Assembly (NCBI GenBank): GCA_013361785.1
Contig: JABFXK010000019.1
Coordinates: forward strand, 1-41,651
Origin: Sphingomonas sp.
GTDB taxonomy: Bacteria; Pseudomonadota; Alphaproteobacteria; Sphingomonadales; Sphingomonadaceae
Reading direction: 5' to 3'
Length of the DNA stretch: 41,651 bases
Below are positions 28,000 through 37,820 of the stretch, piece by piece (positions within the stretch are counted from its first letter, which is position 1; every line of letters begins with the position of its first letter). Position numbers and translations under genes: made by a program. The notes beneath the pieces were generated by a model. It saw only the letters and a program-made list of their open reading frames with translations, was not told where the DNA came from and made no database searches.

Positions 28000-28554
28000 A
28001 TGGCCATTCTGTCCGACCGCTGGATTCGCGAGGCTGCGCAGAAGCAGGGCATGATCGAGCCGTTCGTCGAGGCGCAGCGGCGCGAGGGCTGCATCAGCTA
28101 CGGCCTGTCCTCCTACGGCTACGACGCGCGCGTGTCGGACGAGTTCAAGATCTTCACCAACGTCGACAATGCGATCGTCGACCCCAAGGACTTCGCCCAC
28201 AACAGCTTCGTCGACCGGAAGACCGACGTCTGCATCATCCCGCCCAACAGCTTCTGCCTCGCCCACACGGTCGAATATTTCCGGATTCCGCGCGACGTGC
28301 TGGTGATCTGCCTTGGCAAGTCGACCTATGCGCGCTGCGGGATCATCGTGAACGTGACGCCGCTCGAGCCCGGCTGGGAGGGGCATGTGACGCTCGAATT
28401 CTCGAACACCACGCCGCTGCCCGCGAAAGTCTATGCCAACGAGGGGGCGTGCCAGTTCCTGTTCCTCCAGGGCAACGAGCCGTGTGAGGTGAGCTACGCC
28501 GACCGCGCCGGTAAATATATGGGCCAGAAGGGCGTGACCTTGCCGAAGCTGTGA
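28000..28554 (+). CDS. dcd: dCTP deaminase
   Basis: A 184-residue trimeric enzyme that converts dCTP to dUTP, feeding thymidylate synthesis. [57 protein letters not shown] (catalytic Glu133) and the C-terminal [14 protein letters not shown] are all family hallmarks. The length is that of the monofunctional enzyme. The ATG lacks a strong Shine-Dalgarno. Its TGA overlaps the GTG start of kynU (GTGA, 28551-28554). Confidence 0.96.
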   Translation: MAILSDRWIREAAQKQGMIEPFVEAQRREGCISYGLSSYGYDARVSDEFKIFTNVDNAIVDPKDFAHNSFVDRKTDVCIIPPNSFCLAHTVEYFRIPRDVLVICLGKSTYARCGIIVNVTPLEPGWEGHVTLEFSNTTPLPAKVYANEGACQFLFLQGNEPCEVSYADRAGKYMGQKGVTLPKL

Positions 28555-29774
28555 CTCTCGACGAAGCCGATCGCCTTGACGCCGCCGACCCGCTCGCCTC
28601 CGCGCGGGAGCGGTTCTGCCTTCCCGATGGCGTAATATACCTAGACGGGAACTCGCTGGGCGCGCTGCCGAAGTCCGCTCCCTCTGCACTCGCGACCACC
28701 GCCGAGCGGCAGTGGGGCGCGGACCTGATCGCGAGCTGGAACAAAAATCGGTGGATCGACTGGCCCGTGGAAATCGCAGCGAAGCTCGCGCGGATCGTCG
28801 GCGCCAGGCCGAACGAGCTGCTGATCGCCGATTCGACCAGTGTGTGCCTGTTCAAGCTGCTTGCCGCCGCCGTGCGCGCTCGCCCGGGCCGCCGCACGAT
28901 CCTCAGTCACCGGGCGAATTTCCCCACGGACCTCTATGTCGCGCAGGGCCTCGCCGACATGCTCGCAGTGGAGGTGAAAGCTGTCGCGCCGGACGAGGTG
29001 CTCGACGCGATCGACGGCGACACTGCCGTCGTGAGTCTGACGCATGTCGACTACCGGTCGGCTTCGATCTACGACATGCGCGCCATCAACGAAGCGGCCC
29101 ATGAGGCGGGCGCGCTCACCGTATGGGACCTATCGCACAGCGCCGGAGCGGTCGAGCTCGACCTCGGCGGCAGCGGCTGCGACCTCGCGGTCGGGTGCGG
29201 ATATAAATATCTGACCGGCGGGCCGGGCGCGCCGGCCTTCATCTATGTCGCGGAGCGGCTGCAGGACGAGCTCGCCAATCCGCTCCAAGGGTGGATGGGC
29301 CATGCCGAGCCCTTCGCCTTCGTCGACGATTACCGGCCGGCGAGCGGAATGCTCAAATTTCTGACAGGCACGCCCTCGGTGCTCTCGCTCGCGGCGCTCG
29401 ATGCCGGGATCACCACCTTCGATGGCATTTCGATGTCCGACATCGAGGCCAAGTCGCGCAAGCTGTCGCAGCTGTTTGTTGACGAGGTCGAAGCGCGCTC
29501 CGGCAACGAGGTCCGCCTCGCCTCACCGCGCGACCCGACGCAGCGCGGCAGCCACGTCGTCTTCGCCCATCCGGAGGGATACGCAGTGATGCAGGCGCTG
29601 ATCGCGCGCGGAGTGATCGGCGATTTCCGAGCGCCCGACCTGATGCGCTTCGGCTTCACCCCGCTCTACACGCGTTATGTCGATGTCGTCGGGGCCGCCG
29701 AAATCCTCGCCGAGATCCTAGCAAGCCGCGAATGGGACCAGCCGCGCTTCAAGGCGCGCGCCAAGGTCACCTGA
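28551..29774 (+). CDS. kynU: Kynureninase
   Basis: A 407-residue PLP enzyme that splits kynurenine to anthranilate and alanine in tryptophan breakdown. The PLP lysine is Lys219 in [15 protein letters not shown], and [22 protein letters not shown] and [10 protein letters not shown] are family motifs. The start is GTG overlapping the dcd stop. The other kyn genes (tryptophan dioxygenase, formamidase) are not in the window, and coupling to a nucleotide enzyme is probably a matter of compactness. Its stop region overlaps convergent doxX by 8 bases. Confidence 0.94.
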   Translation: MTLDEADRLDAADPLASARERFCLPDGVIYLDGNSLGALPKSAPSALATTAERQWGADLIASWNKNRWIDWPVEIAAKLARIVGARPNELLIADSTSVCLFKLLAAAVRARPGRRTILSHRANFPTDLYVAQGLADMLAVEVKAVAPDEVLDAIDGDTAVVSLTHVDYRSASIYDMRAINEAAHEAGALTVWDLSHSAGAVELDLGGSGCDLAVGCGYKYLTGGPGAPAFIYVAERLQDELANPLQGWMGHAEPFAFVDDYRPASGMLKFLTGTPSVLSLAALDAGITTFDGISMSDIEAKSRKLSQLFVDEVEARSGNEVRLASPRDPTQRGSHVVFAHPEGYAVMQALIARGVIGDFRAPDLMRFGFTPLYTRYVDVVGAAEILAEILASREWDQPRFKARAKVT

Positions 29775-30177
29775 TCGGCTCGTTCCTCCTGCGCAGATTG
29801 TCAATCGCCCAGGCGCCCGGCCCGGCGGCGGCGAGGTAGAGGAAGACGAAGCAATAGAGGATCGCGGCTTCGCCCATGTTCACCGCGGGATAAAAGCCTT
29901 TCGGGAAGTGGACCATGAAATAGGCCACGGCCATCTCACCCGCTGCGACGAACGCGGCAATCCGTGTGAACAGGCCGAGGGTCACGAGGATGCTGGTCAC
30001 CAGCTCGATGATGCCGGCAATCCAGAGGAAGCTTCCGGGATGCTGCAGCCCCGGTTGCCCCCCAGGCGGGAAGCCGGCGAGCTTGATCACGGCATGCTCG
30101 AGAAACAGCAGGCCGATGACGATCCGCAAGATGGCGCGGACCTCCGCCTGCCAGCGCGAAAGCCAGGGTAGTTCCAT
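29767..30177 (-). CDS. DoxX family membrane protein
   Basis: A 136-residue inner-membrane protein with four hydrophobic segments. The N-terminal LRIVIGLLFLEHAVIKLAGFPPGG and the central IAGIIELVTSILVTLGLFTRIAAFVAAGEMAVAYFMVH are typical of DoxX. Some relatives form the small subunit of quinol oxidases or help redox balance, but most are uncharacterised. It follows the FMN reductase gene by 59 bases and might belong to the same run. Confidence 0.87.
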   Translation of the reverse strand: MELPWLSRWQAEVRAILRIVIGLLFLEHAVIKLAGFPPGGQPGLQHPGSFLWIAGIIELVTSILVTLGLFTRIAAFVAAGEMAVAYFMVHFPKGFYPAVNMGEAAILYCFVFLYLAAAGPGAWAIDNLRRRNEPIR

Positions 30178-30236
30178 GCGATCCTCCGCCGAGTTGGTCG
30201 CCTGAGGTAGGTGATCGGTTCATCGCCCGCCAAGTG

Positions 30237-30857
30237 TCAGGCGTGTTCCTTGGCTTTCGCCGCCTGACTCGCATGCGCACTATCCTCGGCGAGCGCGGCG
30301 CGAGAGCGGTGGATCATGTCGACCCAGTCGTGGAATGCGTGGGCAAGCGTGGTGACCAGCTCCTTCAGCGGACCGTCCTTGAGCTGTCCGTTCGCGTCGA
30401 AGCTGTCGTCGCTGACATGGCCGAGATAGGCCTCGGGCTGCTGCATCACGGGCATGTTGAGGAACACGCAGGTCTGGCGTATCTGGTGGTTCGCGCCGAA
30501 GCCGCCGATGCTGCCCGGCGAGACGGTGACGATCGCGGCGGGCTTCTTGTCGAACACGCTCTGGCCATAGGGGCGGGAGCCGACGTCGATCGCATTCTTG
30601 AGCACGCCGGGGATGCCGCGGTTGTACTCGGGGCTGACGAACAGCACGCCGTCCGCAGGCCGGATCTGCTCGCGGAAGCGCTTCCATTGGTCGGGCGGGT
30701 TGGAGTCGAGGTCCTGGTTGTAGAGCGGCAGGTCGCCGATTTCGACCATCGAGCAATCGAGATTGTCGCCGCGGATGCCGCAGATCGCGCGCGCCATTTT
30801 GCGGTTGAGGCTGCCCTCGCGAAGGCTGCCGACGATGATCGCGATCTTGTAGGCCAT
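30237..30857 (-). CDS. NADPH-dependent FMN reductase-like flavoprotein
   Basis: A 206-residue flavodoxin-fold protein. GSLREGSLNRKMA binds the FMN phosphate and SPEYNRGIPGVLKNAIDVGSRP is the family signature next to the flavin. It reduces FMN, quinones or related compounds with NAD(P)H in the cytoplasm. ATG 30857 is chosen because GGAGGAG lies about 8 bases upstream; the longer start at 30881 would overlap the preceding gene. The C-terminal 25 residues are extra and Ala/His-rich. Confidence 0.9.
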   Translation of the reverse strand: MAYKIAIIVGSLREGSLNRKMARAICGIRGDNLDCSMVEIGDLPLYNQDLDSNPPDQWKRFREQIRPADGVLFVSPEYNRGIPGVLKNAIDVGSRPYGQSVFDKKPAAIVTVSPGSIGGFGANHQIRQTCVFLNMPVMQQPEAYLGHVSDDSFDANGQLKDGPLKELVTTLAHAFHDWVDMIHRSRAALAEDSAHASQAAKAKEHA

Positions 30858-30877
30858 GGTGCCGCTCCTCCGCCGGC

Positions 30878-31216
30878 TCAATGGCCGGCGATGCCGTTGG
30901 TTGCGACTCCGATGCCGAGAAGCGGCAATAAAAGGACGATCAGCAATATGACGATGATCGCCAGAAGCGCGATCTTCACCCGCTGGTGACGCTGGGTGAG
31001 GTCCACGTCATAAGCCACGACGTCAAGCCAGTAACGGCCAGGCGCCGCCTCGCGGATGATTCCGCGATCGAGCATCCGCTCGAACTGACGCTGCTCGATG
31101 AGCCGGGACGGCTCGAACGCGATGGCTCGGTCGGGCCGCACCGCGTCCTGGCTGAAAAACTGATGCTGGACGTCGCGTCTGGCTCTCGCGATTGCAGCGG
31201 CAGCGCCCGTCGCCAT
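30878..31216 (-). CDS. Small tail-anchored membrane protein of unknown function
   Basis: A 112-residue protein: a charged N-terminal two-thirds (helical, Arg/Asp/Glu-rich) and one hydrophobic segment near the C-terminus (about residues 81-106, IALLAIIVILLIVLLLPLLG). No family is recognised. The ATG at 31216 has GAGGAG about nine bases upstream. It sits between RNase R (30 bases upstream) and the FMN reductase (20 bases downstream), so is probably co-transcribed with both. The topology would leave the bulk in the cytoplasm. Confidence 0.7.
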   Translation of the reverse strand: MATGAAAAIARARRDVQHQFFSQDAVRPDRAIAFEPSRLIEQRQFERMLDRGIIREAAPGRYWLDVVAYDVDLTQRHQRVKIALLAIIVILLIVLLLPLLGIGVATNGIAGH

Positions 31217-31246
31217 GTCCCCTTCTCCTCGAAAATGCGATTTCCT

Positions 31247-33526
31247 TTAGCGCGTTTTGCCGTCGTGGCGAATGTTTGGCGGCCTGCCACGCCGGCCGCC
31301 GGAGCGCACACGGTCGCGCCGCTCGGGCGTGGCGCGGGCGCTGCCGTGGTGGTCGGGCAGTTCGAAGCGCAATGAGCCGGACACCGGGTTGGACTCCGCG
31401 ATCCGCAGCCTCACCTTCTGGCCGAGCCGGTAGGTGGTTCCGCTATTCTCGCCGACCAGCTGCTGCGCCTTGTCGTCGTAGCGGAAATATTCTTCGCCGA
31501 TGGTCGAGACCGGCACCAATCCGTCGCCGCCGAACTCCACGACCGTGGCGAAAAAACCAAACGGCTGCACGCCGGTGATCCGGCACAGCACCACCTGCCC
31601 GACCTGATCGGCGAGATAGGCCGCGACGTAGCGGTCAACCGTCTCGCGCTCCGCCTCCATCGCCCGCCGCTCGAGCCGCGAAATCTGCTCGCCAATCTCC
31701 TCGACCTTCTCGGCGTCCGCCGGCGGAAGGCCGCCCTCGCCGAGCTTGTAAGCGCTGACCAAAGCGCGATGCACCAGCAGGTCGGCGTAGCGGCGGATCG
31801 GCGAGGTGAAATGGGCGTAGGTCGGAAGCGCGAGGCCGAAATGACCGAGCCGCTCGGGCCCATAGCGCGCCTGCATCTGGGTCCGAAGCAGCTGCTCCAT
31901 GATCTCCGGCCGGTTATCGGAATCTCCGACGCGCTCGAGGATCTGGTTGAACGTCGACGGCCTGATCACCTGGCCGAGCGTGAAGGCGATCCCGAACGTC
32001 TCGAGATAGTCCTTCAGCGCCTCGAGCTTTTCGCGGCTGGGCGGTTCGTGGACGCGGTACATGACCGGCGATTTCTTCGCTTCGAGCGCACGCGCCGCCG
32101 CAACGTTGGCAGCGATCATGAAATCCTCGACGAGCCGATGTGCATCGAGCCGCTCCCGGGGCGCGACGGATTCGATGCGCCCTTTCTCGTCGAGGACCAC
32201 CTGCCGCTCGGGAAGATCGAGCTCGAGCGGCTCGCGGCGTTCGCGCGCGGCAAGCAGCGCGCGCCAGCAGCCCCACAAAGGCTTCAGCGCCGCATCGACG
32301 AGTTCGTTCGGGACGGCCCCCTCGACCTCCGGCATCCAGCAAACCGGCGATTCAACTTCGACGCGCTCCTCGTGCGAAGCGTCGATCGCGGCCTGCGCGT
32401 CCTCGTACGCAATGTTGGCCGCGACTCGGATCTTCGCCCGAGTGAAGCGCCAGCCCTTGAGCGTGCCGTCCTTGGCGACGGTGAGATGGCAGGCGAGCGC
32501 CGCCCGGTCCTCGCCTTCCTTGAGCGAGCAGATGTCGGCCGACAGCTCCTCCGGAAGCATCGGCACGACCCGGTCGGGGAAATAGACGCTGTTGCCTCGG
32601 GCCCGCGCCGCCTTGTCGAGCGCGCTGTCGGGCCGGACGTAAAAGCTGACGTCGGCAATGGCGACGATCGCCTTCCAGCCGCCCTTGTTGTCATCGGCAT
32701 CGTCGCGCGCGGCCCAGATCGCATCGTCATGGTCGCGCGCGTCGGCGGGGTCGATCGCGACGATCGGCAGGTGAGTCAGATCCTCGCGTTCGCCGAGCGG
32801 CTGCTTCGCGACCCGCTTCGCCTCCTCGATCGCGGCATCGCTGAACTCGTGCGGAAGCTCGTACTTGTGGATGGCGATGAGGCTGAAGCTCTTCGGCGCG
32901 AACGGGTCGCCGAGCACCGCGTCGACGCGCGCGCTGACCCGCCCGCGCTGGCCGGACACTTCGCACAGGACGAGATCGCCGGCCTCGCCTTCTCCGACGT
33001 CGCTAATCGGCAGCTCGCGCCGCTCCTTCTTCTCGACCGGCGACAGCCAGAAACGCGTGCCTTCCTGCCGGAGCACGCCGAGCACGAGCTCCTGTTTCTT
33101 CGCCAGTTTCTTCAGCGGATGCGCGACGAACCTGTCGCCGCGCTCCTCGGTTCGGGCGAGCACCCGGTCTCCGATGCCGAGCGCGCCGCGCCGTTGCTTC
33201 TCGATGATCCGCAGCTTCGGCGGAGCAACGTCCGCTTCCCAATGCTCCGGCTGGCCGAACACGTGGCCGCTATCATCGACGTCGACGATCTTCAGCACCG
33301 TCACGCGCGGGATTCCGCCGACCTGGTTGAAGGCGCGGCCTCGCGAGGTCTCGATCACCCCCTCGTCGGCCATGTCGTTGAGGAGCTTCTTGAGCTGGAT
33401 CTTCGCGTCGCCGCGGATTCCGAACGCTCGCGCGATCTCGCGCTTGCCCGCCGGCTGGTCCGACGTCGCGATGAAGTCGAGAATCTGCTTGCGGCTGGGA
33501 AGCTCGGCGGAGCGCTTGCGGGGCAT
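31247..33526 (-). CDS. rnr: Ribonuclease R
   Basis: A 759-residue 3'-5' exoribonuclease that degrades structured RNA. A helix-turn-helix (about 10-60), OB/cold-shock domains, the RNB catalytic domain with the metal-binding DPADARDHDDA (about residues 256-266) and a C-terminal S1 domain (about 640-715) are followed by a basic tail rich in Arg and Gly. The length and order match RNase R rather than RNase II. The DksA-like gene lies 19 bases upstream, suggesting one transcript. Confidence 0.96.
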   Translation of the reverse strand: MPRKRSAELPSRKQILDFIATSDQPAGKREIARAFGIRGDAKIQLKKLLNDMADEGVIETSRGRAFNQVGGIPRVTVLKIVDVDDSGHVFGQPEHWEADVAPPKLRIIEKQRRGALGIGDRVLARTEERGDRFVAHPLKKLAKKQELVLGVLRQEGTRFWLSPVEKKERRELPISDVGEGEAGDLVLCEVSGQRGRVSARVDAVLGDPFAPKSFSLIAIHKYELPHEFSDAAIEEAKRVAKQPLGEREDLTHLPIVAIDPADARDHDDAIWAARDDADDNKGGWKAIVAIADVSFYVRPDSALDKAARARGNSVYFPDRVVPMLPEELSADICSLKEGEDRAALACHLTVAKDGTLKGWRFTRAKIRVAANIAYEDAQAAIDASHEERVEVESPVCWMPEVEGAVPNELVDAALKPLWGCWRALLAARERREPLELDLPERQVVLDEKGRIESVAPRERLDAHRLVEDFMIAANVAAARALEAKKSPVMYRVHEPPSREKLEALKDYLETFGIAFTLGQVIRPSTFNQILERVGDSDNRPEIMEQLLRTQMQARYGPERLGHFGLALPTYAHFTSPIRRYADLLVHRALVSAYKLGEGGLPPADAEKVEEIGEQISRLERRAMEAERETVDRYVAAYLADQVGQVVLCRITGVQPFGFFATVVEFGGDGLVPVSTIGEEYFRYDDKAQQLVGENSGTTYRLGQKVRLRIAESNPVSGSLRFELPDHHGSARATPERRDRVRSGGRRGRPPNIRHDGKTR

Positions 33527-33545
33527 GGCGAGGCCCTAAACGCGC

Positions 33546-33809
33546 CTAGCGCAGCTGGCTATCCTTGCTCCCGCGCCGGTTGATGGTCGAGTGGACAACC
33601 GCCTTGTCGCGTTCGGACTGGCAGCCGACGCAGGTGCGCACGCCGGGGAGCGCCTCGCGCCTTTTCTTCGGGATCGGCTCGCCGCAATCGTCGCATTCCT
33701 CCGCGCTCTCGCCCTTCGGGGTCAACGCGCGGGCGCGAAGGACGGCGTCCTTCACGGTGTCGTCGATCTGGTCCTGAACCGCGCCGTCGCGCGTCCATCC
33801 GCCGGCCAT
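33546..33809 (-). CDS. DksA/TraR family C4 zinc-finger protein
   Basis: An 87-residue protein with a four-cysteine zinc site: Cys39, Cys42, Cys60 and Cys63 (ECDDCGEPIPKKRREALPGVRTCVGC). It resembles YbiI/TraR-size members that lack the long coiled coil of DksA. Such proteins can bind the RNA polymerase secondary channel, but a short version may not reach the active site. GGAG precedes the ATG. It lies between the EamA transporter and rnr in the same direction. Confidence 0.88.
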   Translation of the reverse strand: MAGGWTRDGAVQDQIDDTVKDAVLRARALTPKGESAEECDDCGEPIPKKRREALPGVRTCVGCQSERDKAVVHSTINRRGSKDSQLR

Positions 33810-33828
33810 TGCTGCTCCCTTCGGAACC

Positions 33829-34767
33829 CTAGGTGGGGACTGCCGCCTCCGCCGCCAAGGCCGCGCGGCGGTGAAGCCGGTGCTCGCGCCAGACGATCAC
33901 CAGCCCGCTGACGATGATTATCGGCGCGCCCACCCAGATCCACGGCGTCGGGACCTCGCCGAAGATCCACAGGCCGAGCAGCACCGCCCAGAGCAGGCTG
34001 GTGTAGTCCATCGGCATGACCAGCGCGACGGGAGCGAGCCTAAGCGCACCGGTCAGCGTCAGCTGCGCGAACCCGCCGGCAACGGCCATGGCCATGACGA
34101 TCAGCCACGATCGCGCGTTATGCGACCCGGCGAACCAGAGCATCATCAACCCCAGCGGCACCAGCGAGCTCACGGCGAACCAGAAGACGGTGGTCGCCGC
34201 GCGTTCGGTCGCGCCGAGGCGGCGGATGACGATCGTCACCGAGGCAGTCAGCAAAGCGGCGCCAAGCGCCACCGAAGCGCCGAGCAGCGGCACGCTGCCG
34301 CTCCCCGGCTGGACGATGATCAACACGCCGACGAACCCCGCCGCGACCGCGCTCCAGCGCCATTTCCCGGTCGGCTCGCCAAGCACCAGCGCCGCGAGGA
34401 CGACAGCGAAGATCGGGACCGAGAAACCGATCGTCGTCGCCTCGGCCAGCGGAAGCAGGATGAAGGCGAGGAAGTTCGTGCCCATCGCCGCGACTCCGAG
34501 CGCCATCCGCCCGACATGCGCCCACACCCGTTTCGAACGGAGGGAGGCAAATCCAGGGCCGACCGCCACATAGGCAGTGGCGGCAAGCGCCGACCCGCAC
34601 TGGCGATAGAACAGGCTCTCGACGACGTTGACGCCGCGCGTCGAGGCAAGCTTCACCAGCGCGAACATGATCGCGAGGAGAAGCGCGGTCAGAAGCCGGA
34701 GCGCGATTGCGACGAGCGGCTTCTGCTCGACGGGGTTGTCCGTGTCGCGCGTGCCCCCTCGCGCCAT
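33829..34767 (-). CDS. EamA/DMT superfamily transporter
   Basis: A 312-residue inner-membrane protein with ten predicted helices in two EamA repeats (LLLAIMFALVKLASTRGV... and LLTASVTIVIRRLGATERA...). LGEPTGKWRW and FGEVPTPWIWVGAPIIIVSGL mark the ends of the two halves. Members export amino acids, metabolites or drugs; the substrate is unknown. Its ATG directly abuts the TAA of the M28 peptidase gene, so the two are translationally linked. Confidence 0.9.
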   Translation of the reverse strand: MARGGTRDTDNPVEQKPLVAIALRLLTALLLAIMFALVKLASTRGVNVVESLFYRQCGSALAATAYVAVGPGFASLRSKRVWAHVGRMALGVAAMGTNFLAFILLPLAEATTIGFSVPIFAVVLAALVLGEPTGKWRWSAVAAGFVGVLIIVQPGSGSVPLLGASVALGAALLTASVTIVIRRLGATERAATTVFWFAVSSLVPLGLMMLWFAGSHNARSWLIVMAMAVAGGFAQLTLTGALRLAPVALVMPMDYTSLLWAVLLGLWIFGEVPTPWIWVGAPIIIVSGLVIVWREHRLHRRAALAAEAAVPT

Positions 34768-36144
34768 TTATCTCCTCGCGGCGGCGGGCGGCTGCGCGAC
34801 GTAGGGCCGGAACGCGCCGCCCGGCACCGCCGAAGCGATGGGGCTTTCGAACCCGTCTGTGCTGCGCGAGGAAACACCGAACACCCAATCATCGATCCGG
34901 ATGTGGGGCAGGTTCACGAGCGCCATTCCGTTGGTGCAGGAATTGTCCGCGGTTGACGATTCCTGCCACTGGTTGGCGTCCGTCCTCCGCCAACGTAGCA
35001 TGTACCCCGCAGCGCCTGGAACGCATGGCCAGGTGATGGTCGTATCGGTGCTGACGCCGCCCTCGACCTTGGGCGCCGGCGGCGGCGGGGCGCTGGCGAT
35101 GGCGGCGAGGGCGGCGACGTTCAGCTTCGTCATCTTGGCGAGATATGGGAAATCGACGTGGTCGATCGTGTCGCCATAGTGGATTCCGTTCTCGACCCGC
35201 ACGTCCTGGTGCTGCCAGTTGTAATTCTCGACGGCGACCGTGATGCGCGCGGCGGGGAAGCCGAGCTTCAGGAACTCGATATGGTCGCCGCCGCGGCTGA
35301 AGCGGTCGGTGCGCCAGATCTGCCGGACGCTAAGGCCGATGTTCAGCCGATCAGCGAGGCTCGCGAGGAAGCGCGAGATGTTGCGCGACGGCGCGTCATT
35401 CTCGCCGCCGAGGCTGTGGGTCGCGGCCATCAGCTCCGGCTGGCCCTGCGAGCGCGGACCTTCGGAGAGCACCCGCGCATGGGTGGAATCGCACAGGCCG
35501 TCGGAGCCGCAGCTGTTGCCGATAATGTCGTTGTTGAGGTCGGCGATGACGTTCCAGCCCTGCGCCTTCGCATAAGCGGCGATGACCTTTGCCCCGTAGA
35601 GGCCCTGCTCCTCACCGGAATCGAGCGAATAGACGATCGTGCCCGGGAATTTGCGCTTCGACAGGATTCGCGCCGCCTCAAGCACCGCGGATGAGCCCGA
35701 CCCGTCGTCGTTCGCGCCCGGCTCGAACGCATTGGCGTTGAGCGGATCGCTCACGCGGCTGTCGATATGCGCGGTGATGATGACGACGTCGTTGGGCCGC
35801 TCGGTGCCGCGCTGGATCGCGACCGCGTCGCACACGCGCGTCGGCGCCGGGATGCGATCGCCGGTGAAGGTGTCACAGGGGCGGACCGTCTGCAGCCCGT
35901 CGCTCTTGAACTCGCTTTCCGCCCAGTTGAGCGCTGCGCCGATCCCGCGCTTCGGGTCGGTTTGCGAGGAGAGGGTGTGGCGGGTGCCGAAATTCACCAG
36001 CGCCTGGTCATATTGCCTCAGCCGCGCGGCGCTGACCGGCGCGACGAGTGCCCGGAGCCTCGCGTCGACCGATGACGAGGCGCGGTGCGGGGCCGGCGCG
36101 GCGCCGATCAGGCCGACGCACAGCAGGATGGCGATCTTACGCAT
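34768..36144 (-). CDS. Exported M28 family zinc aminopeptidase with C-terminal FN3-like domain
   Basis: A 458-residue protein with a signal peptide (MRKIAILLCVGLIGAAPA). The M28 domain has all expected zinc ligands: His126 (TAHIDSR), Asp146 (GANDDGSG), Glu178/179 (SGEEQGLYG), Asp206 (DLNNDIIGN) and His329 (GDTIDHVDF). It should cut amino acids from peptides in the periplasm or outside. Residues about 355-455 look like a fibronectin type III-like domain. The gene diverges from mmsA and opens the minus-strand run that continues through EamA, the zinc finger and rnr. Confidence 0.92.
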   Translation of the reverse strand: MRKIAILLCVGLIGAAPAPHRASSSVDARLRALVAPVSAARLRQYDQALVNFGTRHTLSSQTDPKRGIGAALNWAESEFKSDGLQTVRPCDTFTGDRIPAPTRVCDAVAIQRGTERPNDVVIITAHIDSRVSDPLNANAFEPGANDDGSGSSAVLEAARILSKRKFPGTIVYSLDSGEEQGLYGAKVIAAYAKAQGWNVIADLNNDIIGNSCGSDGLCDSTHARVLSEGPRSQGQPELMAATHSLGGENDAPSRNISRFLASLADRLNIGLSVRQIWRTDRFSRGGDHIEFLKLGFPAARITVAVENYNWQHQDVRVENGIHYGDTIDHVDFPYLAKMTKLNVAALAAIASAPPPPAPKVEGGVSTDTTITWPCVPGAAGYMLRWRRTDANQWQESSTADNSCTNGMALVNLPHIRIDDWVFGVSSRSTDGFESPIASAVPGGAFRPYVAQPPAAARR

Positions 36145-36240
36145 TCGACTCTCCCCTTTGTCGCTCCGGCAACTGGCATTTGCTTGGCGCCGGGTCTAGG
36201 GGAGCGCCAACCCCAAACCAGCAAATTGAGGCGTATCCCC

Positions 36241-37746
36241 ATGTTGCGCAGCATCGACCATTTCATCGGCGGTTCCACCTTCGCATCCGGCGAGCGGCAG
36301 GGCGACGTGTTCGACCCGAACGTCGGCCAGGTCCAGGCGAACGTCCGCTTCGGCACTTCGGCCGATCTCCAGAAGGCCGTCGACGCGGCCAAGGCGGCCC
36401 AGCCCGGCTGGGCGGCCACCAACCCGCAGCGCCGCGCCCGAGTGATGTTCAACTTCCGTGATCTCGTTGAAAAGAACATGGACGATCTCGCGCGGCTGCT
36501 CAGCTCCGAGCACGGAAAGGTGCTCGCGGATGCGCGCGGCGACGTCCAGCGCGGGCTGGAAGTGATCGAATATGCGTGCGGGATCCCGCAGGCGCTCAAA
36601 GGGGAATATACGCAGGGCGCGGGGACCGGAATCGACGTCTATTCGATGCGCCAGCCGATCGGGATCGGTGCGGGAATCACGCCGTTCAATTTCCCGGCGA
36701 TGATCCCGATGTGGATGTTCGGAATGGCGATCGCCTGCGGCAACGCTTTCATCCTCAAGCCGTCCGAGCGCGATCCGAGCGTTCCGGTCCGGCTCGCCGA
36801 ACTGATGAAGGAAGCAGGGCTGCCGGACGGAATCCTCAACGTCGTCCACGGCGACAAGGAAATGGTCGACGCGATCCTCGATCACCCGGACATCGGCGCG
36901 GTCAGCTTCGTCGGAAGCAGCGACATCGCGCAGTATATCTATGCTCGCGGAACCGCGAACGGGAAGCGCGTCCAGGCGATGGGCGGCGCCAAGAACCACG
37001 GTATCGTGATGCCCGATGCCGACCTCGATCAGGTCGTCAACGACCTCGCGGGCGCGGCCTTCGGCTCGGCGGGCGAGCGTTGCATGGCGCTTCCGGTGGT
37101 CGTCCCCGTGGGAGACGAGACCGCCGACAGGCTTCGCCAGAAGCTGATCCCGGCGATCGAAGGGCTCCGCGTCGGGGTGTCGACCGATTCCGAAGCGCAT
37201 TACGGGCCCGTCGTCAGCAAGGCGCACCGGGAGCGGATCGAGAATTACATTCAGATGGGCATCGACGAAGGCGCCGAGCTGGTCGTCGACGGCCGCGGCT
37301 TCATGCTCCAGGGGCATGAGGAGGGATTCTTCATCGGCCCGACCTTCTTCGATCGGGTCACCCCGGACATGAAGAGCTACAAGGACGAGATATTCGGTCC
37401 CGTGCTCCAGATGGTCCGAGTCAAGGATTTCGAGGAGGCGGTGCGGCTTCCGAGCGAGCACGACTATGGCAACGGCGTCGCGATCTTCACCCGCAACGGC
37501 CACGCGGCGCGCGAATTCACGCACCGGGTGAATGTCGGGATGGTCGGCGTCAACGTGCCGATCCCGGTGCCGGTCTCCTATCACAGCTTCGGCGGCTGGA
37601 AGCGCTCGGGCTTCGGCGACATCGGCCAGTACGGGCAGGAGGGCCTGCGCTTCTGGACCAAGAACAAGGTCGTGACGCAGCGATGGCCCGACGGCATCGT
37701 TGATGCGAGCGACAAGGCGGCGTTCCACATCCCGACCTTCGGCTGA
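36241..37746 (+). CDS. mmsA: CoA-acylating methylmalonate-semialdehyde dehydrogenase
   Basis: A 501-residue enzyme that oxidises methylmalonate semialdehyde to propionyl-CoA with release of CO2, a late step of valine breakdown. The nucleophile is Cys281 in AGERCMALPVV. The usual ALDH glutamate motif ELGG is replaced by AMGGAKNHGIV, diagnostic of the CoA-dependent class. ITPFNFPAMIPMWMFGMAIA and YSMRQPIGIGAG are family motifs. ATG 36241 follows GAGG by 9 bases. It opens the plus-strand cluster that continues with acyl-CoA dehydrogenase and 3-hydroxyisobutyryl-CoA hydrolase. Confidence 0.96.
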   Translation: MLRSIDHFIGGSTFASGERQGDVFDPNVGQVQANVRFGTSADLQKAVDAAKAAQPGWAATNPQRRARVMFNFRDLVEKNMDDLARLLSSEHGKVLADARGDVQRGLEVIEYACGIPQALKGEYTQGAGTGIDVYSMRQPIGIGAGITPFNFPAMIPMWMFGMAIACGNAFILKPSERDPSVPVRLAELMKEAGLPDGILNVVHGDKEMVDAILDHPDIGAVSFVGSSDIAQYIYARGTANGKRVQAMGGAKNHGIVMPDADLDQVVNDLAGAAFGSAGERCMALPVVVPVGDETADRLRQKLIPAIEGLRVGVSTDSEAHYGPVVSKAHRERIENYIQMGIDEGAELVVDGRGFMLQGHEEGFFIGPTFFDRVTPDMKSYKDEIFGPVLQMVRVKDFEEAVRLPSEHDYGNGVAIFTRNGHAAREFTHRVNVGMVGVNVPIPVPVSYHSFGGWKRSGFGDIGQYGQEGLRFWTKNKVVTQRWPDGIVDASDKAAFHIPTFG

Positions 37747-37820
37747 CCTTCGCGGGGTTGTCAGCCGACGAGCCGAGCAGAGTGCATCGAACCACAGGCC
37801 TATGACCGCGTTGAGGCGGC

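Noticed and set aside
31769-33583. Long open frame on the plus strand across rnr
   Set aside because: Antisense to an intact RNase R with all domains.
36196-37728. Long open frame on the minus strand across mmsA
   Set aside because: Antisense to an intact enzyme with its active-site cysteine; no domain of its own.
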